The notes under the pieces: model-generated | Database searches by the model: none | The model's input: only the letters and a program-made list of their open reading frames with translations | Told to the model about the DNA's origin: nothing | NCBI RefSeq assembly: GCF_964204865.1 | Contig: NC_135262.1 | Coordinates: 13,640,001 to 13,704,000 of the forward strand | DNA length: 64,000 nucleotides | DNA from: Styela clava | Lineage: Eukaryota > Chordata > Ascidiacea > Stolidobranchia > Styelidae | Direction: 5' to 3' | In this document: positions 58,401 through 64,000 of the stretch, piece by piece | How positions within the stretch are numbered: the stretch's first letter is position 1 | Layout: every line of letters starts with the position of its first letter | Program-made: the position numbers and the translations under genes

Positions 58401-58904
58401 ACATGTCGCGACTAGCAATATCTTTCAGGACTTTAAAAAAAGAGCAACATTAAAACACCTACAATTGAACAAAAATATTCTGACCAGTTACACCTCAATG
58501 ATTCTTACTAAAAGTAGAATTTTGTATCACCAGTAGAGAAGCGAGACGCAATAAAAGTAGACAAAAGAACAAACAATAGTAGGCGTTTTATCGTTTGTTA
58601 CTCTGACCGCAAGGTAATGCTTAGTCGCCAACCTAGGTAAGTATTGATATTTCGGTATAATTAGGGTTGTATCAGTAGTAAGTTTGAGCTATGTTTGCTG
58701 CATTGCTTCGGAAATTGTCAACACCAGTACAATTCCAACTGTGACAAAATGTTTCATAAATCCATATATATTTGTATGCTATTTTCCATCTTATACTACC
58801 TTGTTGTCAAGGTAACAAGCAAAAAATTGTGCAATAGTACATATAACCAGATATGATGAACATTGAATTTAACTCACATGATTCATATAAACTGATTGAT
58901 CCAT
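30943..58904 (-). CDS. SECISBP2L: SECIS-binding protein 2-like (SECISBP2L), 23-24 exons over 28 kb
   Basis: I assembled this gene by following splice sites on the minus strand. Coding exons in transcript order: 58904-58878, 58221-58043, 55316-55087, 54443-54343, 53091-52968, 47114-46928, 46107-45999, optional 45067-45041, 44961-44784, 43586-43498 or 43501, 42611-42318, 41762-41655, 40535-40374, 39568-39411, 38902-38779, 38030-37883 or 37871, 37015-36880, 36345-36262, 34737-34598, 34092-33938, 32980-32870, 32270-32147, 32071-31910, 31445-30943. Phases agree throughout and give about 1209 residues; vertebrate SECISBP2L has about 1100. Landmarks: LSAEVEPFIP near the N-terminus, DFPSDIASKSL and DSDSGYY near 221-283, the SECIS incorporation domain about 542-710 (AEEYAEISKEQ, LDLAEMLTKLE, KPSALKKVILKEREE), the L7Ae domain about 775-910, then MGHSRNPSAAS, SEPISEMN and an acidic tail. 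The family binds SECIS elements in selenoprotein mRNAs; SECISBP2L itself is less active than SBP2 in vertebrates. No transcript evidence was available. Confidence 0.93.
31910..32071 (-). CDS. SECISBP2L: SECISBP2L exon 23
   Basis: Residues about 989-1043. Starts WRNMMEVTD, matching the vertebrate protein, then Glu/Gln/Asp-rich low complexity. Donor GTATAA. Confidence 0.88.
32147..32270 (-). CDS. SECISBP2L: SECISBP2L exon 22
   Basis: Residues about 948-989. AHMGHSRNPSAAS, SFCSMI and SEPISEMN are strongly conserved and characteristic of the SECISBP2L branch. Confidence 0.94.
32870..32980 (-). CDS. SECISBP2L: SECISBP2L exon 21
   Basis: Residues about 911-947, DSYKKMLDLVEDAHNKYQEM then a short methionine run; corresponds to the helix after L7Ae. 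Phase 0 at both ends; donor GTTAGA is weak. Confidence 0.9.
33140..33353. mobile_element. hAT MITE remnant in SECISBP2L intron 20
   Basis: Right end GGTTGAGAACCAGTG is a hAT terminus; GGGCCACTGGTGGGCC and TTGGGCCACAAAT match 15530-15570. The left terminus is missing. Confidence 0.6.
33938..34092 (-). CDS. SECISBP2L: SECISBP2L exon 20 (L7Ae domain, second half)
   Basis: Residues about 859-910. GGLDDALQQIL, VPHVFALGRCAMGRAVSKL and VPVSIIGIFDYSG complete the L7Ae fold, including the hydrophobic strand near the RNA. Donor GTAAGG. Confidence 0.96.
34598..34737 (-). CDS. SECISBP2L: SECISBP2L exon 19 (L7Ae domain, first half)
   Basis: Residues about 812-859. RMYRKDPVKAKSKRRFVLGI, then REVTKHLKLKKLRC and ISPNLEKIQSK, are the L7Ae kink-turn-binding core of SBP2 and SECISBP2L proteins. 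Confidence 0.96.
34760..36250. other. SECISBP2L intron 18, no clear feature
   Basis: 1.5 kb. No coding or clear mobile-element boundary recognised. Confidence 0.3.
36262..36345 (-). CDS. SECISBP2L: SECISBP2L exon 18 (RNA-binding domain)
   Basis: Residues about 784-812. YCSGQVLDKQIDEACIVILQ then KLVQFQER, aligned with the helix before the L7Ae fold in SBP2. Acceptor CATTGCAG, donor GTATGT. Confidence 0.93.
36880..37015 (-). CDS. SECISBP2L: SECISBP2L exon 17
   Basis: Residues about 739-784. Ser/Thr-rich linker (SVSGNSSPIVPANLP) then KIHSRRYRE, the conserved entry to the RNA-binding domain. Donor GTAAGT. Confidence 0.92.
37125..37210 (-). repeat. AGTGATTCAAGAG-family partial copy
   Basis: AAGTGATTCAAGAGTCTTGC, CACACTAACACAA and TGTAACGTTTCCACC match one arm and the centre of the 8201-8333 MITE. 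Confidence 0.7.
37229..37442. mobile_element. GGTGCTCCCG MITE in SECISBP2L intron 16
   Basis: Inverted ends around CCAAGATGGCGGACACCGGA and its partner near 37410-37442, with internal ACCAGGTTAGGGTTAGG on one side and CTAACCCCAACC on the other. Confidence 0.8.
37883..38030 (-). CDS. SECISBP2L: SECISBP2L exon 16 with two tandem donors
   Basis: Residues about 690-739, starting VILKEREERNRNRID. Two copies of the same donor TAGTGAGTTA lie 12 nt apart, so the exon can end at 37883 or 37871. Both keep the frame and differ by four residues (SELF). Confidence 0.85.
38779..38902 (-). CDS. SECISBP2L: SECISBP2L exon 15 (SECIS incorporation domain)
   Basis: Residues about 648-689. MKKRGKEREIPRAKKPSALK is the highly conserved basic motif of SBP2 and SECISBP2L. 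Acceptor TTTCTAG, donor GTAATT. Confidence 0.92.
39411..39568 (-). CDS. SECISBP2L: SECISBP2L exon 14 (SECIS incorporation domain)
   Basis: Residues about 596-648. LDLAEMLTKLEQKN is the conserved core motif of the incorporation domain. The donor AG followed by GTTCCT is poor, but it is the one that keeps the phase with exon 15. Confidence 0.85.
39975..40160 (+). mobile_element. tRNA-derived SINE (family 2)
   Basis: GTTAGATTTAACTGTGTTG, then AGGTTCAAATCTCATGCCC (B-box like) and GTTGAACCGCGAAGATTTC. The same body occurs at 43634-43850, and the head at 54790-54890. Confidence 0.65.
40374..40535 (-). CDS. SECISBP2L: SECISBP2L exon 13 (start of SECIS incorporation domain)
   Basis: Residues about 542-595. 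DNSPIKSI, a basic cluster GSRRRRKKTERAAK, and AEEYAEISKEQENIK match the vertebrate paralogue in order. The donor GTTTGT is weak. Confidence 0.88.
40699..40934. mobile_element. 236-bp GGTGCTCCCG hAT MITE, intact copy 2
   Basis: Same length and near-identical to 9162-9397, with complete inverted ends. Flanks AAAATTTG and AAAAATTT are similar but not an exact octamer duplication. It interrupts an older repeat starting CAGGGGTGTGGGTC. Confidence 0.88.
41655..41762 (-). CDS. SECISBP2L: SECISBP2L exon 12
   Basis: Residues about 506-541. DEDFPDLRSTSG and FSYSAALQNKPKP resemble the acidic-aromatic and YSAAL segments just before the SECIS incorporation domain of SBP2 proteins. Donor GTAAGC. Confidence 0.85.
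42086..42285. repeat. CAGGGTGA...CAGAACCCA repeat, copy 1
   Basis: Starts CAGGGTGATCCCGCAAAACA and ends with complementary GGGTTCTGTTTTTTGGGG. Relatives at 47935-48125, 48255-48395 and 49108-49215 share the CTAGATTNCTGAAANTTTT block. Confidence 0.55.
42318..42611 (-). CDS. SECISBP2L: SECISBP2L exon 11
   Basis: Residues about 408-505, phase 0 at both ends. Gly/Arg/Pro-rich and RNA-binding-like (GGGHQGWRYPRYQGPPRHPR), then Asn/Pro/Met-rich. Acceptor TTTCACAG, donor GTAAGA. Confidence 0.85.
43498..43586 (-). CDS. SECISBP2L: SECISBP2L exon 10
   Basis: Residues about 379-407, containing FKSRSTWEQEVLKAHN. The donor is ambiguous: GTATAA after AATGTG (end 43498) or GTGGTA after AAT (end 43501); they differ by one valine codon and keep the frame. 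Confidence 0.7.
43634..43850 (+). mobile_element. tRNA-derived SINE (family 2), copy 2
   Basis: Head CTGCGCTGACCAGTTGGAC, B-box-like AGGTTATAATTCCATGC, and body GCTGAACCGAGAAGATTCTG shared with 39975-40160. Confidence 0.65.
44125..44713 (+). mobile_element. Tigger/pogo-type DNA transposon, 589 bp
   Basis: CAGTGATACCTCGGTAGTCG and its complement (ACTGAGGTATCATTG) bound it, with TA at 44123-44124 and 44714-44715. TA duplications and these termini are typical of Tigger elements of the Tc1/mariner superfamily. It is internally deleted. Confidence 0.9.
44340..44545 (+). pseudogene. Tigger transposase N-terminal relic
   Basis: Reads MAPIKSSDNG, stop, VKRKTVRTTIGLKKEIIVE, stop, then ENDVRVSDLALLYGVRKSTI. 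This is the CENP-B-like helix-turn-helix of Tigger transposases, broken by two stops and lacking the DDE domain. Confidence 0.85.
44784..44961 (-). CDS. SECISBP2L: SECISBP2L exon 9
   Basis: Residues about 320-379. Proline-rich (VVYLPGPPPSHPF, MTPPPPLM). Acceptor TTGTTTCAG, donor GTAAGT. Little sequence conservation is expected here; splice phases and composition support it. Confidence 0.8.
45041..45067 (-). CDS. SECISBP2L: Candidate 27-nt cassette microexon of SECISBP2L
   Basis: VLYHDSSFN between an acceptor with a good pyrimidine tract (TTTTTTCAATCAG) and a weaker donor GTAAAT. Both neighbouring junctions are phase 0, so it could be included or skipped without changing the frame. No homologous segment is recognised. 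Confidence 0.4.
45539..45806. mobile_element. 268-bp hAT MITE (CAGTGTTCCCTCTAA)
   Basis: CAGTGTTCCCTCTAA and complement TTAGAGGGAACATTG; flanking octamers CCCACGAC and CCCACAAC differ by one base. The interior has several TGCGCACAC motifs. Confidence 0.85.
45999..46107 (-). CDS. SECISBP2L: SECISBP2L exon 7
   Basis: Residues about 283-319. Begins SPKHQ directly after DSDSGYY, as in the vertebrate protein. Acceptor TTGCAG, donor CAG followed by GTAATA, phase 0 at its end. Confidence 0.85.
46602..46820. mobile_element. GGTGCTCCCG-related hAT MITE, exact 8-bp duplication
   Basis: Starts GGTACTCCCGTAGTATGTG; octamer CAATCAAT at 46594-46601 and 46821-46828. Its right half differs from the 236-bp subtype and matches 51131-51359, so it is a second subtype. 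Confidence 0.85.
46928..47114 (-). CDS. SECISBP2L: SECISBP2L exon 6
   Basis: Residues about 221-283. DFPSDIASKSL, a basic patch RSGRHRKRA, and DVDSDSGYY are in the same order as in vertebrate SECISBP2L, so this exon is diagnostic. Intron 5, just upstream, is about 5.8 kb. Confidence 0.92.
47935..48395. repeat. CAGAACCCA repeat family, two copies
   Basis: Two units ending GGATTCTGTTTTTTTTGGG (near 48110) and GGGTTCTGTTTTGTTTTTGG (near 48380), each with a TCTAGA...CTAGGT-type start in common with 42086-42285. Confidence 0.45.
48781..49089. mobile_element. 309-bp hAT MITE (CAGGGGTGCACAAC)
   Basis: CAGGGGTGCACAAC and complement GTTGTGCACCCCTG with the exact octamer ATCTATAC at 48773-48780 and 49090-49097. 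Confidence 0.92.
49268..49700 (+). mobile_element. hAT element 5' end and transposase fragment
   Basis: Starts CAGGGTCGTCCAAAATGTGG, then a transposase fragment. The right end was not located; later sequence at 50160-50220 may be from another hAT end. Confidence 0.6.
49452..49688 (+). pseudogene. hAT transposase fragment (GTF2IRD2/ZBED-like)
   Basis: The peptide NSLSRQTLTRHVEELENSIA followed by FSSYSLAPDVSTDMKDTAQL then AIFLREV matches the hAT catalytic-region start, where an S.A.DES.TD..DTAQLA.F.R pattern is typical. A stop follows directly. The expected acidic residue lies in the PDVSTD region, so the motif survives but the protein is truncated. Confidence 0.85.
50960..51030 (+). repeat. 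AGTGATTCA-family fragment
   Basis: AAGTGATTCA and GGTTACAGAAATATATTTGT then TTAGTGTACAGCAATGCTTT align with the 8201-8333 MITE. Confidence 0.55.
51131..51359. mobile_element. GGTACTCCCG subtype MITE copy
   Basis: Starts GGTACTCTCGTAGTACCGG and ends TACACATACTTTTGGAGCGCC; the interior matches 46602-46820. No exact octamer duplication. Confidence 0.75.
51726..51745 (+). repeat. Poly(A) run
   Basis: About 19 adenines in intron 5 (51726-51744); no matching target duplication was noticed. Confidence 0.6.
52968..53091 (-). CDS. SECISBP2L: SECISBP2L exon 5
   Basis: Residues about 180-221. Basic GERNKSQGKKRSVGIQ followed by an acidic stretch ETEDDNEMVDNMQQT. Donor GTAAGT. Phase 1 joins cleanly to DFPSD in exon 6. 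Confidence 0.8.
54090..54180 (+). repeat. AGTGATTCA-family fragment
   Basis: GAGGGAGTCTGATTTGGGTC, ACAGAAATACATTTGTGTTA and GTGTGCAGCA match the centre and right arm of the 8201-8333 MITE. Confidence 0.6.
54343..54443 (-). CDS. SECISBP2L: SECISBP2L exon 4
   Basis: Residues about 146-179. Gln/His-rich (HQQYHANATTQQLL) then basic (RPRTPHQHKRE). Acceptor ATTTTAG, donor GTAAGT, both close to consensus; the phase fits both neighbours. Confidence 0.8.
54790..54890 (-). repeat. tRNA-like SINE head (family 2 type)
   Basis: On the minus strand GATGGCCTAATGGTGAAAGC (A-box like), TTGACTTAACTGTGTTGGCA and AGGTACAAATCCCATGG (B-box like). Too diverged for a working tRNA gene. Confidence 0.55.
55087..55316 (-). 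CDS. SECISBP2L: SECISBP2L exon 3
   Basis: Residues about 69-146. Low-complexity Pro/Asn/Gln-rich sequence (PPPNRFNTPPPQVPPPN) ending GQVQYQDITAA. Donor GTGAGT; acceptor CTATACAG. Confidence 0.85.
55994..57308. mobile_element. 1.3-kb hAT element in SECISBP2L intron 2
   Basis: CATTGGTTCCCAACCGCCGG at the left and GGTTGGGAACCACTG at the right; both subtermini contain CCGGTCCGCGA. Two internal pairs of direct repeats of about 125 bp lie near 56104/56229 and 57045/57170. No clean octamer duplication. No intact transposase. Confidence 0.8.
58043..58221 (-). CDS. SECISBP2L: SECISBP2L exon 2
   Basis: Residues about 10-69. Contains LSAEVEPFIPRSD and YLTSCYPFVQDPN, both conserved in the N-terminus of the SECISBP2L branch. 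Acceptor is ACATTTTAG; donor AG followed by GTGACT. Confidence 0.9.
58878..58904 (-). CDS. SECISBP2L: SECISBP2L exon 1 (start codon)
   Basis: Nine codons, MDQSVYMNH, ending at a consensus donor GTGAGT, phase 0. It joins to exon 2 to give a start like that of vertebrate SECISBP2L, in which a short leader precedes LSAEVEPFIP. A palindrome with two CCAAT cores overlaps the ATG. Confidence 0.75.
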
Positions 58905-58922
58905 ATTGGTTACAACCAATAT
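58903..58922. promoter_or_regulatory. CCAAT palindrome overlapping the SECISBP2L start
   Basis: ATATTGGTT-AC-AACCAATAT: a 9-bp inverted pair with a CCAAT core on each strand, directly over the ATG. Could be an NF-Y-type promoter element or chance. Confidence 0.3.
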
Positions 58923-61030
58923 TGAAATTTGATTATCCAAATCTTTTCATATCTCAAAAGACAGGCAAGTCAAGTTTGTTGTACTTACATTACTATAAGC
59001 TATGATTCACTTTTTTCATTCATGCTAGTCTGTATTTAACATAAATCATTAGCTACTAACAAAATGACTAGCAAGCAAAGGTTAAATGACTGAACCACAC
59101 TACTACAAAAAATCGGTAAACCAATATCACCGCAAAACATAAGCACAATCTTAAAACGTAAAGATTGGATTTCTCAGAAACAAAAAATACGATTTAGGGA
59201 AGGGAAAAAAATTTCACCATAGCATTCCAGAGTTTTTAGCAAAAAAACAACAGCAAAAATTTTTGTCATGTGACATCCGCAATAAATTCAGATTGTTATC
59301 GAGACAAGCTTGGGGCAATCTGACTCATCCGCCATCGTGTCAGACGCTCCCTCATTTCAGAGACAAATGAAGTGTTTGCTATATTGAACCAAATATGTTG
59401 GGACATCTTGGAATTTGGATTGCCATGCTGTATTCCAAGTTAAAACAATTGATTTATATATATCAGAGATGCTCAAAATGAATTTGATCTCCCTAATTCG
59501 AAATTATTTAGGTTTACAAGTTTCATTTGAAAAAATATCATTCCAACCAAGCAATTAAAATCTTGAAGAGCAATCGAATAAGCTTTCATTTTATTTCCTA
59601 AAATTGAGAAAATAGAGAACTAATCAAATCATGATTTATTTTACTTTCCTGCAATATCAAATTCAAACTTGGTGAAAAATATATTGACTCATATTTTTAT
59701 GTTCTTTTGTTGAATAGGACCTAGACTAATTCAGAATAGAATATATTTGATATTTCATAATTAAAAATATGATTTCAAATGTGTTTGGGATATTTCTGGA
59801 GTTCCAGACTATCATCCATTTTATTTTTATTTAAAATGCTTTATTCCTTAGTTAAAGATTCCTATTTTTGGGTTTTACAGTCATCGATTTCTGGATTTGA
59901 ATTATTGGTCTTTTTTCACTTGTAATCGATTTGGAACATCATAAGGTCGTTACTAAAAACTTCAAAACATTTCAGTTTTATGTACCTAATGCATACCAGT
60001 ACGGTACCGGTATTGACTGCAGAACTATCTGACTATGGATGGAAAAATGTCAGATCAAGGATAAAAATCCAGTTAGTGAAATTGGACCCAATATTTCACA
60101 ATATCGGCACTTCATTTTCCAATATTAATTAGTTTACTGCACTACCGGTACGGGGTTAACGGTGAGCCGGTATTAAACCCAATGCCTAAAATTCAGAAAA
60201 TTGTGGTTGCGAAGTTCACGAAGTACCGTATCATCAGAAACATACGGACCGTACCCGTACCGTATTTGACAATGATAAAAAATGTATTATAGACTAACTC
60301 AAGTTCTGACCGTCTGAGGTTACCGGTTTAAAATCTGTTAAAACAGTTAATATGAACTAGTTGTTGACTAATTTCGTCGATGACATGTAATGCCAAGGCC
60401 TACTTAAGCCCTGTGGTACGTTATCGCAAATGTCTGTAATAGCAGAATAAACCCAATACTGCAATAGCAGAATAAACCCGAAAATCATTCTCCACAAATA
60501 AAAACAAGAAATGTGAGTGGTAGTCGGAATTAAAATATGGGAATATATCCGGAAATTTTCTAGCTGTCAGTGTTATGATTACTTGGATCGAAAATCACGA
60601 AAGAAAAACATTCCTCTGATAAAAAATATCGACAATGAAAAAATAGTGCTATATATCTTTTAGCTGTTTTTGTCGTTGTTTCATTTGCATGTATATAACT
60701 AAAGCAAGACATAAATCGCTCACCGATATGATCATGTGACTTGATAAAAACAGTTTTTTGACTCACTCGACAGAGACTTCGGGAAGGGGAATATTAACCC
60801 GCGCAACTAACTTGTATCAACGACAAAACTTCCCGAAATATATATAAGATATGCTTCGTAATGTAAAAAATTGCTGCCTAATGAGAAAATAGAAAATGGT
60901 CAAAAGGATTGTACAAGAACTTGAATAATTGGTGTGTACTGTATGAAAGATGTATCGTAAATATATACTACCGTAAATATATACTACTACTTTGCTACTA
61001 CTAGATGTCCAACTCCGCGCGCCATATAAT
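58923..61030. other. Upstream flank of SECISBP2L
   Basis: AT-rich; contains GGTACC/GTACCG motif runs at about 60000-60260. No gene recognised. The SECISBP2L promoter should be in the proximal part. Confidence 0.35.
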
Positions 61031-61042
61031 AAACAAACGCGC

Positions 61043-61381
61043 GGCGGTGTGGCTCAACGGGCTAAGCGTTAGGAATACGCTCGCCACCGCACCTCTAATT
61101 ACTCTGCGTGGGTTCGCAGGTTCGAATCCCATGCAGGGATGGTTATGTGCGAGAGGATTGCTGGACTCCTCGCCGTCGTTGGGTGGTTCACGTAACCGCT
61201 GGTCGGTTACGGCTTCCTCCACCACCAAGTCCATGCTTCCGAAAACAAACAATATAGCTAATCCCATACCCGACTTGGAATGGTAACCGGACGAGAGGCC
61301 GTGGGTCGCCATATGGATAAGCCGTCTTATCGGCTTTCCTCTCCCCCGGGATAAATATGTAAATCCTATCCTATCCTATCC
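61043..61381 (+). mobile_element. tRNA-derived SINE (family 1), complete copy
   Basis: Head GGCGGTGTGGCTCAACGGGC (A box) and GGTTCGAATCC (B box) spaced as in a tRNA, followed by about 230 bp of unrelated body, and a (CCTAT)n tail. Imperfect target duplication AAACAAACGCG (61031-61041) and AAACGAAGGCG (61382-61392). Confidence 0.88.
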
Positions 61382-61383
61382 AA

Positions 61384-61524
61384 ACGAAGGCGATGTTGCA
61401 CCTCCAAGTGGCGGGCGTCACGGTCGGTTTAGTTCTGACAAGATGCTTAATGACGACGACGCTTCTGCATCACAGCTCGCAAACTCGCCCTGTTCATTGA
61501 TGAGTGATCGAAATATTTGCTGAA
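61384..61524 (+). other. Orphan coding-like segment
   Basis: One frame reads EGDVAPPSGGRHGRFSSDKM then LNDDDASASQLANSPCSLMS, with higher GC than its surroundings, ending in a stop near 61525. A continuation in a shifted frame runs after the poly(A) insertion (61840-61910, FAEGRGEFDKNKQIIGKMKT). No family recognised; a decayed transposon gene is likeliest. Confidence 0.3.
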
Positions 61525-61798
61525 TGCATAACATAATAATGCATAACATAGACAGATTAAATGAAAATCTAGTAGCATGATAGGTTTTTGAATTTTCTGT
61601 CTAATTTTTTGAAACCTTCTCTTTTTCCATGCTAAAATAAAATAATTAATTATATATGTACATAAAAATGCTATATTTATGACGAAATATGGACAATCTT
61701 CAATACAAACGGATATATGACGAAAAATGGATTATCATCACTGGGTTTGATATGTATTAATAATTGTTTATCCAACTGTTTTAATTTTCCTCAAGAAA

Positions 61799-61836
<38 letters not shown>
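61525..61836 (+). mobile_element. Retroposed insertion: about 277 bp plus A35, 15-bp target duplication
   Basis: The exact 15-mer GAAATATTTGCTGAA is at 61510-61524 and 61837-61851. The insert ends in 35 uninterrupted adenines. This is the signature of LINE-machinery retroposition of a polyadenylated RNA. The inserted sequence is AT-rich and matches nothing I recognise. Confidence 0.88.
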
Positions 61837-61837
<1 letters not shown>

Positions 61838-62138
61838 AATATTTGCTGAAGGACGTGGAGAATTTGATAAAAATAAACAAATAATTGGGAAAATGAAGAC
61901 ACAGTCTATCCTGCAAATGACCAGGATGATGTGACAACTTCCTTGTCGAAAGAAAGCAAGGTATCAAAAATGCGATGCATTGCAAAAAATGTCAGTCAGA
62001 TGTAGGTAAAGTGGTGACAAAAATGAATACTTTGCAGTTTATATAAAAAAAATACGCTTAGTAGCACAGCCTTTTGGTCTCACTCCATCTCAAGTATTGT
62101 AGCTTTTACAGAAGTTTTTTCTCCACCTGACCTATAAT

Positions 62139-62530
62139 CAGGGCTGCCATAACGTCCTTAGTTTTAGAATTTGTCCTTATTTTGAAGGGTTTTGTTTCAG
62201 AAATTATTTTTGTCCTTATTTCTAAGAAACATCTTTATTTTGACGTGTGTCCTTATTTTTGACCTTATGAATGAATATACCAGTAAATTAAACTTTGAAT
62301 TTAGTTTAGATCTTGAACTTCATAAGAGATAAAATGAGTAAACGTAAAAAATTTGCCCTGATGATTATGAGAAAGAATTCAACGGCGTCAAACAAAACAA
62401 AGGCTAGTGATTTGCGCACTGCAGCTTTTGTGAATGTGACAACAATCTGGAATCTATAGGTAGAGCAGCAATTTCTGGTAACAATGCAAGCCTTAAACAC
62501 AAGGCTCTGCTCAAGAAATTAATCAAACCA
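62139..62530 (+). pseudogene. hAT element 5' end with decayed BED-finger-like sequence
   Basis: CAGGGCTGCCATAACGTCC starts at 62139. Later, with frameshifts, CAHCSFCECDNN and GNNASLKHKALLKK resemble a BED zinc finger of hAT transposases. Very degenerate. Confidence 0.4.
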
Positions 62531-62718
62531 ATCTATAAATAACTTTTTGAAAGTCAATGATTATACAAAGGCTATCTCAACACATGCAAGTAGCTGAAAT
62601 TTATTTCCATCATCATCATCATCATCATGGACAATAGAACTCATGGGATACGAAAACAATTGAAGAAACACAGCAGCTAGAACGAAGATTAAGATATATG
62701 TGATTACAGTCAAGTTTC

Positions 62719-62850
62719 CGTACTCCTGAAGTATGCGTACCAAGAAATGAGGACACCGGAACGTAGTATGTGTACCACGTTAGGGTTAGGCCATAATTTT
62801 ATTTCTATTCCCTTATTTTAGTACTATTACGAGTTCAGGGACTAACCAAG
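62719..62850. repeat. GGTGCTCCCG MITE, left half
   Basis: GTACTCCTGAAGTATGCGTACC, split here as GTACTCCTGAAG and GTATGCGTACC, then GGACACCGGAACGTAGTATG and GTTAGGGTTAGGCC; the right half is missing. Confidence 0.75.
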
Positions 62851-63736
62851 TAAGTGTTATCATGTGCGTCAAAGTGGCTGTTATACTTATATATAAACAC
62901 ATACATGCTTAGATAGTAGACAAGGTTCAATTGTTGTGGGCGATTTATTTACCGTAACTAATATATATATATATTTATATACCGTAACTAAAATATAATT
63001 TTTTGCAGACGTCTCGAAACTCACTTTTGAAGAATGATTTCTCGTCACCAGATGGGGTTTTGGCATGGAAACATATCTAGAGGGAATTTATGGAGATATG
63101 TCTGAAAAAACATTTGAAACAGCCATGTAAACTAACAGACCAACATGTTTAACTCAATAGCTTAATAAAAATGTCTGTTAAATATTAAGCACCGGTATAG
63201 CACAAAGAATGGTTTTGAATATTAATTCATTTGTATTTTTTTATTAGATCTATCTCCTATTGAGCATTTAAATACTTGGATCATGATTATTATTTCTAAA
63301 ATTACCAACAGTATTCAGGTCATTAATAATAGATGACCCGGGGAAATTTTTCTTTGTAGGTTCTTCCTGCATCTGTTGCTAGGATTTCGGAAATGTCTGA
63401 ATTTGAAGCAACTGCCAAATTTTGCAAACTGCAAAATACATTTTTGACATATGCAACAGCACTACTGACGTGGCTTCCCTCAAAAACGGAAATCTACTAC
63501 TACTCTCTGAAACATCTGGAGACAAAAGACTGCAGTAGATCAGCTGAAATTTCATAATATATTTTACACATTGGAAGTCTACAACAGGTGATTAGCTCAA
63601 GGATTTTTAATACCATATTAGATATTAGGATACCATATTAGACCAAACATCTGTCAGATCCCCCTTTAAATGTAAGATAAAAGTCTTCTAAATTATTTTA
63701 CTATATCATACATATAAATTTTTCGTGGCTTGAAAC
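62851..63736. other. No recognisable feature
   Basis: AT-rich with a short TA/ATAT tract near 62960. No gene. Confidence 0.3.
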
Positions 63737-64000
63737 CAGTGGCGGCGCGTGGTCATTTTGACAACCGGGGCAAGCTATTGCGGGACCAAGTCACCCCCAT
63801 CTACGGGGACAGGGTATAAAAGTATATGAGTATAAAAACCATTCCATCGGTAACAACCAATCGGCAAAAGCGACAATTTTTGACGATAAGAAAGTGTCTT
63901 TAAAACCGGTCCAAGTCAAGGGATTAATAAATATAGACATAGTTTATTTTGAAACCTCTTTCAAAAGAAAAGACAATATTTACCCAGATAAATACAATGA
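63737..64000. mobile_element. Start of a hAT-like element cut by the window edge
   Basis: CAGTGGCGGCGCGTGGTC is a hAT-type terminus; the rest lies beyond the window. Confidence 0.5.

Noticed and set aside
61043..61135. Possible tRNA gene on the plus strand
   Set aside because: The A and B boxes are good, but the acceptor arms do not pair well and the sequence continues into a 230-bp body and CCTAT tail repeated elsewhere; it is a SINE head.

Overview
This is a eukaryotic, AT-rich window from an animal genome. Two identifications place it in Metazoa. One is an intact dynactin subunit 2 (dynamitin) gene. The other is a 23-24 exon gene for a SECIS-binding protein 2-like (SECISBP2L) protein, which carries both the vertebrate-type SECIS incorporation domain and the L7Ae RNA-binding domain. 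Abundant hAT elements, tRNA-derived SINEs, TTAGGG-like motifs inside a MITE, and 3' splice acceptors just upstream of two start codons with no recognisable upstream exon fit an invertebrate deuterostome. A tunicate is my best guess; that is inference, not proof.

Layout. Bases 1-26153 are almost entirely mobile DNA: a 575-bp palindrome; a 4.19-kb hAT element with an 8-bp target duplication and a relic of transposase; a 5.7-kb element inserted in a TA microsatellite and carrying a 94-95 bp satellite; and a 13-kb nested composite (13109-26153) with 21-bp terminal inverted repeats. The composite contains two foldback elements with tandem-repeat arms. It ends 122 bp before the dynactin start codon.

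Bases 26276-28595 hold two plus-strand single-exon genes, DCTN2 and a short CCDC86/Cgr1-family gene. Each has an acceptor-like site just upstream, as expected for spliced-leader trans-splicing or an unplaced 5' UTR exon.

Bases 30943-58904 hold SECISBP2L on the minus strand, convergent with the first two. I assembled its exons by hand. The splice phases are consistent throughout and predict about 1209 residues. Its introns carry many MITEs, SINEs, a Tigger/pogo relic and hAT fragments.

Bases 58905-64000 hold the upstream flank of SECISBP2L, a full-length tRNA-derived SINE, a fresh-looking poly(A) retroposed insertion with a perfect 15-bp target duplication, and more hAT ends.

Functionally, DCTN2 is a structural subunit of the dynein activator dynactin, the CCDC86 homologue is a nucleolar/ribosome-biogenesis protein, and SECISBP2L belongs to the selenocysteine-incorporation family. 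Nothing suggests they act in one pathway. Intergenic and intronic stretches with nothing recognisable are listed as such.
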